Source of the DNA: Roseivirga sp. 4D4
GTDB taxonomy: Bacteria; Bacteroidota; Bacteroidia; Cytophagales; Cyclobacteriaceae
DNA length: 64,000 nucleotides
Direction: 5' to 3'
NCBI RefSeq assembly: GCF_001747095.1
Contig: NZ_MDGP01000001.1
Location: 1,719,001 to 1,783,000, forward strand
This document shows positions 35,263 to 53,757 of the stretch, in pieces. The notes beneath the pieces are model-generated. The model was not told where the DNA came from and searched no databases. It saw nothing but the letters and a program-made list of their open reading frames with translations. The position numbers and the translations under genes are program-made. The number at the start of each line of letters is the position of its first letter. The first letter of the stretch is position 1.

Positions 35263-36615
35263 ATGGTATCTAAACGTTTTGCCTTTCTAGTCATACTACG
35301 CATTGCATTGCTCATGCTGACTCTAACGGCCTTGGCATTTATTTTTGCGCGAACTGAACTCTTCTTTAACCAGATCATCCTATTGGGAGTGATCATTCTG
35401 CAAGTTTCAGAACTGATCCGGTTCATTACCCATACTAATCGGGAATTGGCAAAATTACTGATGGCCATTCGCTACTCAGATTTTTCCATCTCCTTCAAAG
35501 GCAACAAAAAGGGAAAGTCTTTCAAAGAACTTCAGGAAGCCTTTGTCGAAATCATCGAGGCTTTTAAAAAGGTAAGCGTAGAGAAAGAGGCACAGTTCAA
35601 ATTCCTTCAGGTAATTGTCGACAACTTAAAAGTAGGAGTTCTAGCCATCAAGGAGGATTACTCCATAGAACTGATGAACTCAGAGGCTCAAAACTTACTC
35701 AAAACGGCTACTCCAAACTACTGGAAACAACTGCAGCAACTCCTACCCCATTTTAGCCAGGAGATAACGGATATGGAGGACGCTGACAAGCGGCTGTTAG
35801 AACTTAATATTAAGGGAGAAAAATTACAGGTATCAGCACAAGTAAACCGTTTGAAGATTCTAAACTATCGGTACACGATAGTTACCTTCCAGGATATCAA
35901 GTCGGAAATTGAACAAAAGGAAATTGAGGCTTGGCATAAACTGATTCGCATCCTTACCCATGAAATCATGAATTCGGTTACGCCAGTGACATCGCTTACC
36001 GAGACCATGCTTATGCTCCTACAAGACGATGGCAGGCCTTTATCGCTGGAAGAATTATCTGAGGAAACCTTGGAGGATCTTCGCTTTTCCATGAAAACAA
36101 TTCAAAAAAGAAGCGAGGGCTTATTGCACTTTGTTGACGACTATAGACGACTCACACGAATCAAGGCGCTTGAACTAGAAGATGTACAGGTAAAAGGCAT
36201 GCTGGATGAAATGGCTATGCTATTAAAGGCAGAAGCCGAAAAGGACGGTGTCCGACTTAGTGTAAAGGCACCAGAATACTTATCGATTGCCATGGACAGA
36301 AAGCTTATAGAACAGGTCTTGATTAACTTAATCACTAATGCACGTCATGCACTTGAGGGCAAAGCAAATGGAGAAATACGAATAAATGCCTATTCAGATC
36401 AGCACCAAAAAATCATAGAAATCAAGGACAACGGTATCGGAATTGATGCTGCAAAAATGGAAGAGATATTTATTCCATTCTACTCCACGAAGCAACAAGG
36501 TTCAGGCATTGGATTAAGTTTGTCCAAACAGATTATGAAGAAACACAAGGGAGATCTGAGCGTCAAATCCCAAGTTGGCGATGGAGCCACTTTTTATCTT
36601 ACCTTCAAATATTAG
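35263..36615 (+). CDS. Sensor histidine kinase partner of the NtrC-type regulator
   Basis: The 450-residue protein has two N-terminal membrane helices (residues 7-29 and 37-55) with only a very short loop between them, so it probably senses the membrane itself or a partner rather than a periplasmic ligand. A PAS-like region lies near 112-210. The dimerisation/phospho-acceptor helix contains H233 (RILTHEIMNSVTPVTS). The ATPase has the N box NLITNARHAL, DNGIGI and GSGIGLSL. It is cotranscribed with the regulator. Confidence 0.92.
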   Translation: MVSKRFAFLVILRIALLMLTLTALAFIFARTELFFNQIILLGVIILQVSELIRFITHTNRELAKLLMAIRYSDFSISFKGNKKGKSFKELQEAFVEIIEAFKKVSVEKEAQFKFLQVIVDNLKVGVLAIKEDYSIELMNSEAQNLLKTATPNYWKQLQQLLPHFSQEITDMEDADKRLLELNIKGEKLQVSAQVNRLKILNYRYTIVTFQDIKSEIEQKEIEAWHKLIRILTHEIMNSVTPVTSLTETMLMLLQDDGRPLSLEELSEETLEDLRFSMKTIQKRSEGLLHFVDDYRRLTRIKALELEDVQVKGMLDEMAMLLKAEAEKDGVRLSVKAPEYLSIAMDRKLIEQVLINLITNARHALEGKANGEIRINAYSDQHQKIIEIKDNGIGIDAAKMEEIFIPFYSTKQQGSGIGLSLSKQIMKKHKGDLSVKSQVGDGATFYLTFKY

Positions 36616-36678
36616 GTCAGGCTTTTACTTATCACATGGAGTCAATATTTTCGATACTTTAAAATTTCGATTTAAGCA

Positions 36679-37929
36679 ATGGATGTCTTTACCATCATTA
36701 CGGTTCTCATAGTCTTATCGGCACTGTTCGCCTATATCAATACTCGGTTTCTAAAACTACCCTTCACGATCGGGTTGATGATCATAGCGATCTGTTTTAC
36801 CCTTGTGATTATAGTGCTTGGCTCATTTGATCATTGGATTCTGGATGAAGCCACCTTGCTCATTGAATCGATAGATTTCAAAACCGTCTTACTAGAAGTA
36901 ATGCTCAGTTTTCTGCTTTTCGCTGGAGCTCTGCATACGAAACTAGATGAACTGGCGAAACAGAAAGCGCCCATTATGATGTTTGCCACGCTTGGGGTTT
37001 TAATTTCCACTTTTATAGTAGCAGGCCTGTTTTATTTCATCGCGCAAGCTATCGGACACGAAATACAGTTTATATACTGTTTATTATTTGGAGCACTGAT
37101 CTCTCCTACCGACCCTATTGCAGTCTTAGGTATACTGAAAGACGCCAAAGCTCCTAAGAAGCTAGAGATTAAAATTGTTGGCGAATCCCTTTTCAATGAT
37201 GGAGTGGGTGTGGTCATTTTCTTGGTGATTTTGGCGATTGCAGAAAAAGGTATTGCTTCGGTCGAAGCTGAAGAAGTCGGCTTTCTGTTCTTTGAAGAAG
37301 TATTTGGAGGAATTGCCCTAGGTTTCGCCATGGGCTGGGTTGGCTTTCAACTTATGAAGTCAATCGATCATTATGAAACGGAAGTGATGATCACTTTGGC
37401 ACTCGTAATGGGTATTTATTCTATTGCTCATTACATACACTTTTCCGGCCCGTTAGCAGTAGTTGTTGCAGGTATTTTTATCGGAAACAAGTCTCCTCAA
37501 ATCGCCTGGTCTCAAACCACGCACACCTATGTCGACAAATTCTGGGAGTTAGTCGATGTGCTATTGAATGCTATTCTCTTTGTGCTTATAGGCTTTGAAC
37601 TGCTGATCGTAGCAGATGATGGCGAATACGTTTTACTAGGTTTGCTTGCCATACCGGTCACCTTGATTGCACGATATATAGCCCTCGCTGGGCCGATCTT
37701 CATATTTAGAAAGAAGTTAGACTTCATTCCTAAGACAGATCTTATAATGACTTGGGGAGGTATTCGAGGCGGAATTAGTATTGCCTTAGCGCTTTCATTA
37801 CAACCTGAAATGGAGCGAGAGCTATTCCTTACTGTGACCTACATAATCGTTGTATTCTCGATCATTTGCCAGGGTTTGACCATAGGTCCTTTGGTTAGAA
37901 AGGTATTGGGAAAACAAACTCATCATTAA
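36679..37929 (+). CDS. CPA1-family Na+/H+ antiporter
   Basis: The 416-residue protein has about twelve hydrophobic helices. The ion-site motifs of the CPA1 (NhaP/NHE) family are present: [14 protein letters not shown] and [14 protein letters not shown], with the ND pair, plus [15 protein letters not shown]. It would exchange cytoplasmic Na+ (or K+) for H+. It lies 63 bp after the kinase gene, possibly with its own promoter. Together with Na+-NQR it fits a Na+-based energy economy. Confidence 0.9.
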   Translation: MDVFTIITVLIVLSALFAYINTRFLKLPFTIGLMIIAICFTLVIIVLGSFDHWILDEATLLIESIDFKTVLLEVMLSFLLFAGALHTKLDELAKQKAPIMMFATLGVLISTFIVAGLFYFIAQAIGHEIQFIYCLLFGALISPTDPIAVLGILKDAKAPKKLEIKIVGESLFNDGVGVVIFLVILAIAEKGIASVEAEEVGFLFFEEVFGGIALGFAMGWVGFQLMKSIDHYETEVMITLALVMGIYSIAHYIHFSGPLAVVVAGIFIGNKSPQIAWSQTTHTYVDKFWELVDVLLNAILFVLIGFELLIVADDGEYVLLGLLAIPVTLIARYIALAGPIFIFRKKLDFIPKTDLIMTWGGIRGGISIALALSLQPEMERELFLTVTYIIVVFSIICQGLTIGPLVRKVLGKQTHH

Positions 37930-38029
37930 CCGTTAACCCTGAGAAAGATTTATTGGTTAGTGTCCGCAAGAAAGCAGAATCAAGCTTAACAAGATTCCAA
38001 GAGGATATTGAAACGCTTTTTGTTTTGGA

Positions 38030-38473
38030 TTAGAGAGCCTCTACCATCCATTTAAGAGCTATGCCTAACCATACTGCCAATACCCCCAGTCTCGTAAGGA
38101 TTTTTCGTCTGGAAAATATCCACAAAATGACAAGACCAGCGATATATAATAAGGCAAAGGGGTACTTAGGAATATGGAAAGGAAAGTCTATGAGGTAAAT
38201 AAGCTGGAAGAATGTGATTACTGTCGCGCATCCCAAAAAGAAGAATTGATGTCCCCTTGTCAACCTCAGGGAGTTCATTGATTCAATGGCCGCAAAAAAT
38301 GAGAAGAATATCAGGAAGTATATCGCGTAAGCCCTGAGGCCAAAATATGGATCATACTGGATGAGAGAACTCAATGCCAATAAGACTGTGGCGATCTTTG
38401 TCGTCTTCTTCTTTGCATTTTTTGACCAAACCAGAGCAAAAATTGCTGCAACGATAGTAATTGCCAGCTCCAT
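38030..38473 (-). CDS. Small multi-pass membrane protein, unknown
   Basis: The 147-residue product has about five hydrophobic segments with short basic loops (WSKNAKKKTTK, WIFSRRKILTR) and no recognised domain. It lies convergent to the antiporter gene, 100 bp from its stop. I do not recognise the family. Confidence 0.6.
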   Translation of the reverse strand: MELAITIVAAIFALVWSKNAKKKTTKIATVLLALSSLIQYDPYFGLRAYAIYFLIFFSFFAAIESMNSLRLTRGHQFFFLGCATVITFFQLIYLIDFPFHIPKYPFALLYIAGLVILWIFSRRKILTRLGVLAVWLGIALKWMVEAL

Positions 38474-38495
38474 ATCTATTACAAGTTAACATAAA

Positions 38496-38527
38496 ACCCC
38501 GACTTCTAAGATTTAGAAAATCGGGGT
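38496..38527 (-). terminator. Terminator after the 37-residue membrane peptide gene
   Basis: A 7-bp GC-rich stem ACCCCGA/TCGGGGT is extended, after a small internal bulge, by TTCTAA/TTAGAA. On the minus strand TTTT follows. It lies between the 37-codon gene and the 147-residue membrane protein gene. Confidence 0.65.
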
Positions 38528-38586
38528 CATATACCTGCGCACTGTCATTGATTGCGTCTCAATCACTGAAAATGAGGTATAGTATT

Positions 38587-38700
38587 TTAGATCATAAAAG
38601 CATTTACCAAAGTACCGATCAGCATAACCCAAAAAACCACATTTAAGAGCTTTGCAACCTTCTTCCGTTTGTCCTTGAGTAATACTTCTTGACGTTCCAT
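38587..38700 (-). CDS. 37-residue single-helix membrane peptide
   Basis: The minus strand from the ATG at 38700 encodes a very basic N-terminus (MERQEVLLKDKRKKVAKLL), then one hydrophobic helix (NVVFWVMLIGTLVNAFMI) to TAA. The charge pattern predicts the N-terminus inside. The gene stands alone between two strong terminators, so it would make its own short transcript. No conservation evidence is available to me, but the clean layout supports a real gene. Confidence 0.5.
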   Translation of the reverse strand: MERQEVLLKDKRKKVAKLLNVVFWVMLIGTLVNAFMI

Positions 38701-38718
38701 TATTCTTTTTTGTTATAA

Positions 38719-38742
38719 AAGGCCCCGAATTTTCGGGGCCTT
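38719..38742 (-). terminator. Strong terminator after the giant protein gene
   Basis: A symmetrical hairpin, AAGGCCCCGAA/TTCGGGGCCTT, is followed on the minus strand by TTATAAC. It is 38 bp after the stop of the 3287-residue gene. Confidence 0.85.
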
Positions 38743-38780
38743 ATTTTAGAAAGCAGCTTACTGACTGACTACTGACTTGG

Positions 38781-48644
<9,864 letters not shown>

Positions 48645-48654
48645 GTCTTCCGAT

Positions 48655-49143
48655 TTAAGGTTTGATTGTGATAGTGAACAAATCCATGTATTCAGTAAAT
48701 GACTTTGGATATTGATCATTTTCTGCCCTTGTCAATTGAAGCAATGGCACCATTGATCTATTGTCGATAATTGATTCGCCAGGGTTGGCGATAAAATTTA
48801 TTAACCCAGAATTCCCGTCTGTTTTGATTTCCTGTTTCCAGGAAACTGTAATATCTGTTGAATTGGAATTTTCGATCTTTAGTTTCAAATACTGGGGCAG
48901 ATCTGCTGGTGCCACAGCAACTGCTTCACTATTAATCTCCGGAGTGACTTGAGCCACCTGATAACTAATCGTGACACCTCCTTCATCTTTTAGGAGTGTC
49001 CAGTCACTTTGTCCATAGGTTTGAAATGAGATTAGCAACAGGAATATGATGCTGAGGTTAATTCTTAAATGGGGGGCGAATAGATTACCCACCATCAAAG
49101 GGGCATTGATTAACGCCCCTTTGATTGGTAAAAAGGGTTTCAT
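48655..49143 (-). CDS. Small exported protein, upstream partner of the giant protein
   Basis: The 162-residue frame encodes a signal sequence (NLSIIFLLLISFQTYG before Q) and a mature part of about 120 residues, beta-rich with no known domain. It is 10 bp before the giant gene's ATG, so it should be cotranscribed. The start is uncertain: an ATG at 49143 has the first codons inside a perfect 11-bp hairpin, while the ATG at 49095 (MVGNLFAPHLRIN) lies just after it and gives a normal signal peptide. The later start gives 146 residues. Confidence 0.65.
   Translation of the reverse strand: MKPFLPIKGALINAPLMVGNLFAPHLRINLSIIFLLLISFQTYGQSDWTLLKDEGGVTISYQVAQVTPEINSEAVAVAPADLPQYLKLKIENSNSTDITVSWKQEIKTDGNSGLINFIANPGESIIDNRSMVPLLQLTRAENDQYPKSFTEYMDLFTITIKP
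49094..49125 (-). repeat. Perfect 11-bp hairpin at the start of the small exported gene
   Basis: ATCAAAGGGGC and GCCCCTTTGAT pair perfectly around a 10-base loop. No T run follows on either strand. On the minus strand the hairpin contains the candidate ATG at 49095, so it could control translation or stabilise the mRNA. Confidence 0.6.
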
Positions 49144-49216
49144 ATACTACGTGTTTTGGTCGATAAATGGTGATACCGTAGTGAATAAAAAATCGCTACG
49201 ACAATGGAAATGTCGC

Positions 49217-49224
49217 CAAAATTA
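49217..49224 (-). promoter_or_regulatory. -7 box for the giant-protein operon
   Basis: The minus strand reads TAATTTTG, an exact TAnnTTTG box, 73 bp before the ATG at 49143. A palindromic site lies 12 bp upstream where the -33 element would be, and no TTG is seen there, which fits a regulator-dependent promoter. Confidence 0.5.
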
Positions 49225-49236
49225 CCTCTAACTCAC

Positions 49237-49253
49237 CTACCCGCTTCGAGTAG
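49237..49253 (-). promoter_or_regulatory. Palindromic operator, giant-protein operon
   Basis: CTACCC-GCTTC-GAGTAG on the plus strand, 6+5+6 with one mismatch. Flanking bases (CAC before, TTT after) also match the copy at 53590. Its place 12 bp upstream of the -7 box suits an activator contacting the -33 region. Confidence 0.55.
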
Positions 49254-49417
49254 TTTTAACAAAAAATTGTATTTGAATGAAATAAAAAATACTCTGAACC
49301 GTCCAGGCGATCTAACTGCGCAAATGCTAAGCCGCACTATTTCAAACACTTGTTAATGGGAGTCAGATTCCCTCGAAATATGGTAGTCGTTGTCAAAAGA
49401 ACCTGCGTTTTACCCAA

Positions 49418-52400
49418 TCACAGGTGTTCCCCTATTTTATCGGCAGCTTCCTTACGGCTCTTGACATTCAGTTTTATAAACAGGTTTTTGATGTGATACT
49501 TTACGGTGTTTTGGGAGACAAACAGTCTTTCTGATATTTCGGCATTGGTGTACCGCTTTGCCAAAAGTCTCATTACTTCTACTTCCCTTTCTGAAAGATC
49601 ATGTTCTTTGATCAACCATGCAACATTTGATTGAGCACCATTTGATTCCTTATGGGCAAGTTCTTTAAATGCCCTTATCACTTTAATCCGATTCTCAAGT
49701 ATATTCTTGATTCTGGCAAGGAACAGCGCAGCACTGAACGGTTTAGTCAAATAATCATCAATACCCAAAGTGAGCGCGTGAAGCCGATCTTCCTGATCTG
49801 CTCTGGCAGTAAGCATTACCACAGAGACTTGTCGGAGCCTTTCATTTTTCTTAATTGCTTCCAACAATTCAAAGCCGTCCATTATTGGCATCATCACATC
49901 GGAAATCACTATGTCCACAGTCTGGGTTTCCAGAATTTCGAGAGCTAACTTACCATTTTCTGCCTGAAGAATATCAAAATAGGGAGTGAGCGTCTTAGCA
50001 ATGAACGCACGCATCTCAGGGTGGTCTTCGGTTATTAACAATACCGGTTTTTCGAGCTCGAATTTCTGGCCATACCTTGTTATGGTATCTTTGAGTGCTT
50101 TATCCAAATTCTCGCTGTCTGCCTGGGTGAGTGGCACAATAGTCTCCTCCTTAACTTCCTTCAAAGGGAATTCAAGAGTGAATATGGTTTCTTCATTTGG
50201 TTGACTCTCTACAGTCAGCCTGCCTGCTTGCAATTCAGCCAGTTCATTAGCCAGTGCAAGACCAATACCCGTACCCCCTTCTGCCTTTTTATCTGGCCTC
50301 TCTGATTGATAATACCTATTGAATATAAATGGTAAGTCTTGAGCATCAATACCTACCCCATTGTCTATAACACTTAGTTGAGCTCTATCAGGTTCATCGG
50401 GACTATATTGCAGTCTCAACTCAATGTGGTTCCTTGTGAACTTCAGGGCATTTGACAATAGATTTCTAATGACCTTTCCTGTCTTATTCTCATCCAAGAG
50501 CACCGTTAGGTTCTTATCAGGCCAAAAATTGAATTTAATTTCAATGCCTCGACTTTTGGCTACCGTTATATAGTCACCTAATATATCCCCCAAGAATTCT
50601 CTTAGCCTAACAGGATTTTCTACGAGCTTTAATTTTCCCGCTTCAAGCTTGGCTAAGTCAAGGATTTCCTCAACCAATGAGAGGAGACTCACACCGTTTC
50701 TCTTAGCAGTGATTAAGGTTTCTCTTATCTCTTCATCTTCAATTTTCCCGCCCTCGATCAGTGACTCTAATGGTGCATTTATAAGTGTCAGAGGTGTCCG
50801 CAATTCATGTGAGATGTTAGCGAAAAACCTTGATTTGACCTTATCAAGCTCCTTGAGTCTATCGGCTTGTTCTTGAATGACTAATTTATCAGCCTCGGCC
50901 TTTTCTTTTTGCCTCCGAATTTCTTCCGTCCGTTCATAGATGGTTGCTTCAAGTCGTAATTTCTCTTTTTCAAGCCGTCTGGTATTTAACTTTACAATTG
51001 ACCATACTGATAATGTTACCAGAATGGCATAAAGCAAAAAGGCCCAAACTGTAAGGTACCAAGGTGTATAAATGGTGAATGTATACTCACCTATGGCACT
51101 AACATCTCCATAGAGGTTTCTTGCACGAACCTTAAACGTATAAGTACCGTGTCTCAGATTGGTGTAGTTCCTACTCGACTTACTACTCCAAGGCGCCCAG
51201 GTCTCTTCCGACCCTTCCAAATAGCTCTGAAACTCTATTTCTTCTATTTTATCATAATAGGAGGCGGAATATTCGAATTGGACAGCATTTTCGTTAGGCC
51301 TGAGCTCAACTGTACGATCAACATCTCCTCCTGAATAGATCAAAGAATCATTCTTATTAGATACTTCAACTGACCTGATATAGGCTGCAAAACCTTTTGA
51401 TGGCTTATGTTCATAGCCACCCGCATAGTGTTTTATACCAGTGCCTGCAATCCAGATATTATTCCCTCCCATCCCTGAAACGTACTCTGAATTATGACCT
51501 GCGATCCTTTGGAAAGGTACTTGTGTGAAGTCATACCCATCCTCTGTTCTTTTCATTAAAGACTTACCCCTTGGATTCAGTGATCCATATACATCACCAT
51601 TTTTCATCTCTATTAGCCTGAAAACATAGTCTTCAGACAGATGCTGATTAAACTTTTCCGAAGGATAGAAACTGTCGGAAGAAGCATTGTACTGATAAAC
51701 ACCAGAAGCAGTTGCAAAATAAAGGCCATCACTATGCCGAAAAACTCTGTTTCTCTCTAGTTCAGGGAGCCCTTGCTCAGGACCATACATTTTGACTGAT
51801 AAAACACTATCTCGCTTTTCATTCAATTTGATCTTGAATACACCTGTACCAGAATCAGTCATCCAGATGCCTCCGTTTGGTGTTTGTTCTAAGAAGTCCA
51901 TCTGCTTGTTGAACCCCTTTATTCTATTGTCATGTCTCCATTCCCCGTTTACCTTCACGAACCTGTGTAAGTTGCCTTCTATACTTCCAATGATCATCTC
52001 CTTGGAGTCTCGCATGGCCACGGCTGCCCACATGCGCTCGCCATTATTGAGCAAGCTTTTAAGTCCATCATCTGTGATCTGAATAAGCCCCCTATTACCT
52101 GCCGAAAAGAAATCATCACCATGCTTAATAGTCATCCAGACTCTCTGTTGGTCGTCAGAAATAGGCTTAAAAGGCTTATAATCGGCACTAAGGCTCTGCC
52201 AGGGTGAATCTTGATCTTTCACAACAATTCCTGTAGCGGTAGAAACATAGGTTCTACTATGCCAATTCTGAAAATATAGCACATAGCCATTGACCCCATG
52301 TCGGTCATCAATTGTAGTAAAAGGCGAGTTTAGAATTACCTGATGTAAGGCACCATGCTGTGCAACCCATAGGTTATCATCCTTATCTAAATAAAGATCT

Positions 52401-53332
52401 TGAATAAGGCCATCGGCTCCCATCCCCATTTCTTTATTCAACTTTTGAATTAGTTTCCCATGCTCATCTATGATCACAACACCGCCATTACCAGTGCCAA
52501 CAGCATAGTATCGATCATAAATATTGATAGCAGCGAAGCCATCATGTTTTCTTATATATTCCGACACAGAAGTTTCCCAAGTGTGCACGGCTTTGAAATC
52601 ATACCTCAAAAATCCATTGCCTTTTGTGAGAAAAAGCAGCTCGTCATCGGAAAAACGAACCATATCTGTTAGAGCCTTACTTTTAAGGCTCTCTGACCCT
52701 GATAATAACTCCAAGCTTTCTCCCTCGAGTTGCATCAAGCCTTTTGAGTGATCCACCACATAAAATTCACTATCGATTACACTGCCTAAACCAAATCCGT
52801 CTTGGGAAGTGATAACTTTGAATGTATCCTTGACAATATGATATAAGAGCAAAGCATTTCTTGAACGGTAGATAACCAAATCTCCCAAGGCATCAACCGA
52901 TCTAACATCTCCAAAGCTTAGGAGATCTGCTGGCAATTTTGGGCCTAATGACTCAAACTGAGTTCTCCCCAAAGAATCGGACCGAAAACGGCCAATCAAA
53001 CTCTTTGTAGTGCCATACACCAAATTATCGTTGCCAATTGTAACCGCTTTGAAAGAGTCATCAGACACGCGACTATCCACATTCCAATTAAACCCATCAA
53101 ATTCTATGACCCCAGTCACATTGGCTATATACATCAACCCATCAGGGGACTGCACGATTTCGAAGTTTTGTTCATGCGCACCATAATCTGTAGGAAGGTA
53201 TGTATTGATAAAGGGGGTACCAATCTCCTTAATGGTCAGGGATGGCACTTCTTGGGATAACAAGGCACAATGGAAAAGTAATAAGATAAGCCCTAAGCCA
53301 AGCCTAAGGAGGAGAAAAGAACCACTACGCAT
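49418..53332 (-). CDS. One-protein hybrid two-component regulator with LuxR-type output
   Basis: The 1304-residue protein has a signal-anchor N-terminus, a two-component-type beta-propeller in the periplasm (residues about 30-660), a Y_Y_Y domain (672-756), a membrane helix (760-780), a histidine kinase with H842 (NISHELRTPLTL) and ATPase (DNGVGI, GGTGIGLAL), a receiver with D1145 (ISDVMMP) and K1197 (LTKPF), and a C-terminal LuxR-type HTH (NAEISERLFVSQNTVKYHIK). Most proteins of this hybrid kind carry AraC-type HTH instead. It lies between two giant surface-protein genes and probably controls them. Confidence 0.92.
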   Translation of the reverse strand: MRSGSFLLLRLGLGLILLLFHCALLSQEVPSLTIKEIGTPFINTYLPTDYGAHEQNFEIVQSPDGLMYIANVTGVIEFDGFNWNVDSRVSDDSFKAVTIGNDNLVYGTTKSLIGRFRSDSLGRTQFESLGPKLPADLLSFGDVRSVDALGDLVIYRSRNALLLYHIVKDTFKVITSQDGFGLGSVIDSEFYVVDHSKGLMQLEGESLELLSGSESLKSKALTDMVRFSDDELLFLTKGNGFLRYDFKAVHTWETSVSEYIRKHDGFAAINIYDRYYAVGTGNGGVVIIDEHGKLIQKLNKEMGMGADGLIQDLYLDKDDNLWVAQHGALHQVILNSPFTTIDDRHGVNGYVLYFQNWHSRTYVSTATGIVVKDQDSPWQSLSADYKPFKPISDDQQRVWMTIKHGDDFFSAGNRGLIQITDDGLKSLLNNGERMWAAVAMRDSKEMIIGSIEGNLHRFVKVNGEWRHDNRIKGFNKQMDFLEQTPNGGIWMTDSGTGVFKIKLNEKRDSVLSVKMYGPEQGLPELERNRVFRHSDGLYFATASGVYQYNASSDSFYPSEKFNQHLSEDYVFRLIEMKNGDVYGSLNPRGKSLMKRTEDGYDFTQVPFQRIAGHNSEYVSGMGGNNIWIAGTGIKHYAGGYEHKPSKGFAAYIRSVEVSNKNDSLIYSGGDVDRTVELRPNENAVQFEYSASYYDKIEEIEFQSYLEGSEETWAPWSSKSSRNYTNLRHGTYTFKVRARNLYGDVSAIGEYTFTIYTPWYLTVWAFLLYAILVTLSVWSIVKLNTRRLEKEKLRLEATIYERTEEIRRQKEKAEADKLVIQEQADRLKELDKVKSRFFANISHELRTPLTLINAPLESLIEGGKIEDEEIRETLITAKRNGVSLLSLVEEILDLAKLEAGKLKLVENPVRLREFLGDILGDYITVAKSRGIEIKFNFWPDKNLTVLLDENKTGKVIRNLLSNALKFTRNHIELRLQYSPDEPDRAQLSVIDNGVGIDAQDLPFIFNRYYQSERPDKKAEGGTGIGLALANELAELQAGRLTVESQPNEETIFTLEFPLKEVKEETIVPLTQADSENLDKALKDTITRYGQKFELEKPVLLITEDHPEMRAFIAKTLTPYFDILQAENGKLALEILETQTVDIVISDVMMPIMDGFELLEAIKKNERLRQVSVVMLTARADQEDRLHALTLGIDDYLTKPFSAALFLARIKNILENRIKVIRAFKELAHKESNGAQSNVAWLIKEHDLSEREVEVMRLLAKRYTNAEISERLFVSQNTVKYHIKNLFIKLNVKSRKEAADKIGEHL

Positions 53333-53438
53333 TTTGGTGTATCAGAGAATTATAAAATTCTTCCAACAAGATAGGCCGATAGAAAGTCAGTACAAAATAT
53401 AGGTTCACACGCATAATTATTGTGAAGATTTGAATAAA

Positions 53439-53463
53439 AAGACCTCAGCTTCTCTGAGATCTT
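53439..53463. terminator. Bidirectional hairpin terminator upstream of the regulator gene
   Basis: AAGAcCTCAG and CTGAGaTCTT pair with one mismatch. Plus strand: seven T residues follow. Minus strand: TTTTTATTC follows. It lies between the palindromic site at 53590 and the regulator's ATG, so it may cut short transcripts from that site. Confidence 0.6.
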
Positions 53464-53589
53464 TTTTTGAAATGTTCAGATACCTTGACTATTAACTTAG
53501 AACATCTCTTGACTGACAATTCCGACTTGATATCAGATTGACATTACTTTATTTTAAATACAATATTCTGGAAAATCACATGTCAGCAC

Positions 53590-53606
53590 CTACCCAATTC
53601 GGGTAG
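53590..53606 (-). promoter_or_regulatory. Palindromic operator upstream of regulator gene
   Basis: CTACCC-AATTC-GGGTAG, a perfect 6+5+6 palindrome in the same sequence context (CAC before, TTT after) as 49237-49253. It lies 258 bp before the regulator's ATG. Confidence 0.55.
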
Positions 53607-53698
53607 TTTGATCAATTATTTTGTGATAGTCAGCACGGCAAACCTGTTTCGATTCGAATCCTATTACTAAATCATCTTTTCGTCTTATTCAATAAAAA

Positions 53699-53733
53699 AG
53701 CGCCTACCGTTCCTTGTAAGAACTGTAAGCGCT
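53699..53733 (-). terminator. Terminator after the second giant gene
   Basis: A stem with two mismatches (AGCGC...GTTC/GAAC...GCGCT, 7-base loop) is followed on the minus strand by CTTTTTTATT. It lies 25 bp after the stop of the 2139-residue gene. Confidence 0.75.
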
Positions 53734-53757
53734 CTAAAAATTATGATAAAACTAGAA

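Larger units (their letters stand above)
53333..53757. other. 425-bp intergenic region: two terminators and a palindromic site
   Basis: No gene is seen. From the regulator outward it holds a weak inverted repeat (AGAATT/AATTCT), a bidirectional hairpin (53439-53463), the CTACCC-N5-GGGTAG palindrome (53590-53606), and the hairpin that ends the second giant gene (53699-53733). The stretch between the palindrome and the first hairpin is very AT-rich and could be a short untranslated transcript. Confidence 0.6.

Noticed and set aside
38461..38646. 61-residue open frame on the plus strand
   Set aside because: It runs through a terminator hairpin and the antisense of the 37-residue gene, without a convincing composition.
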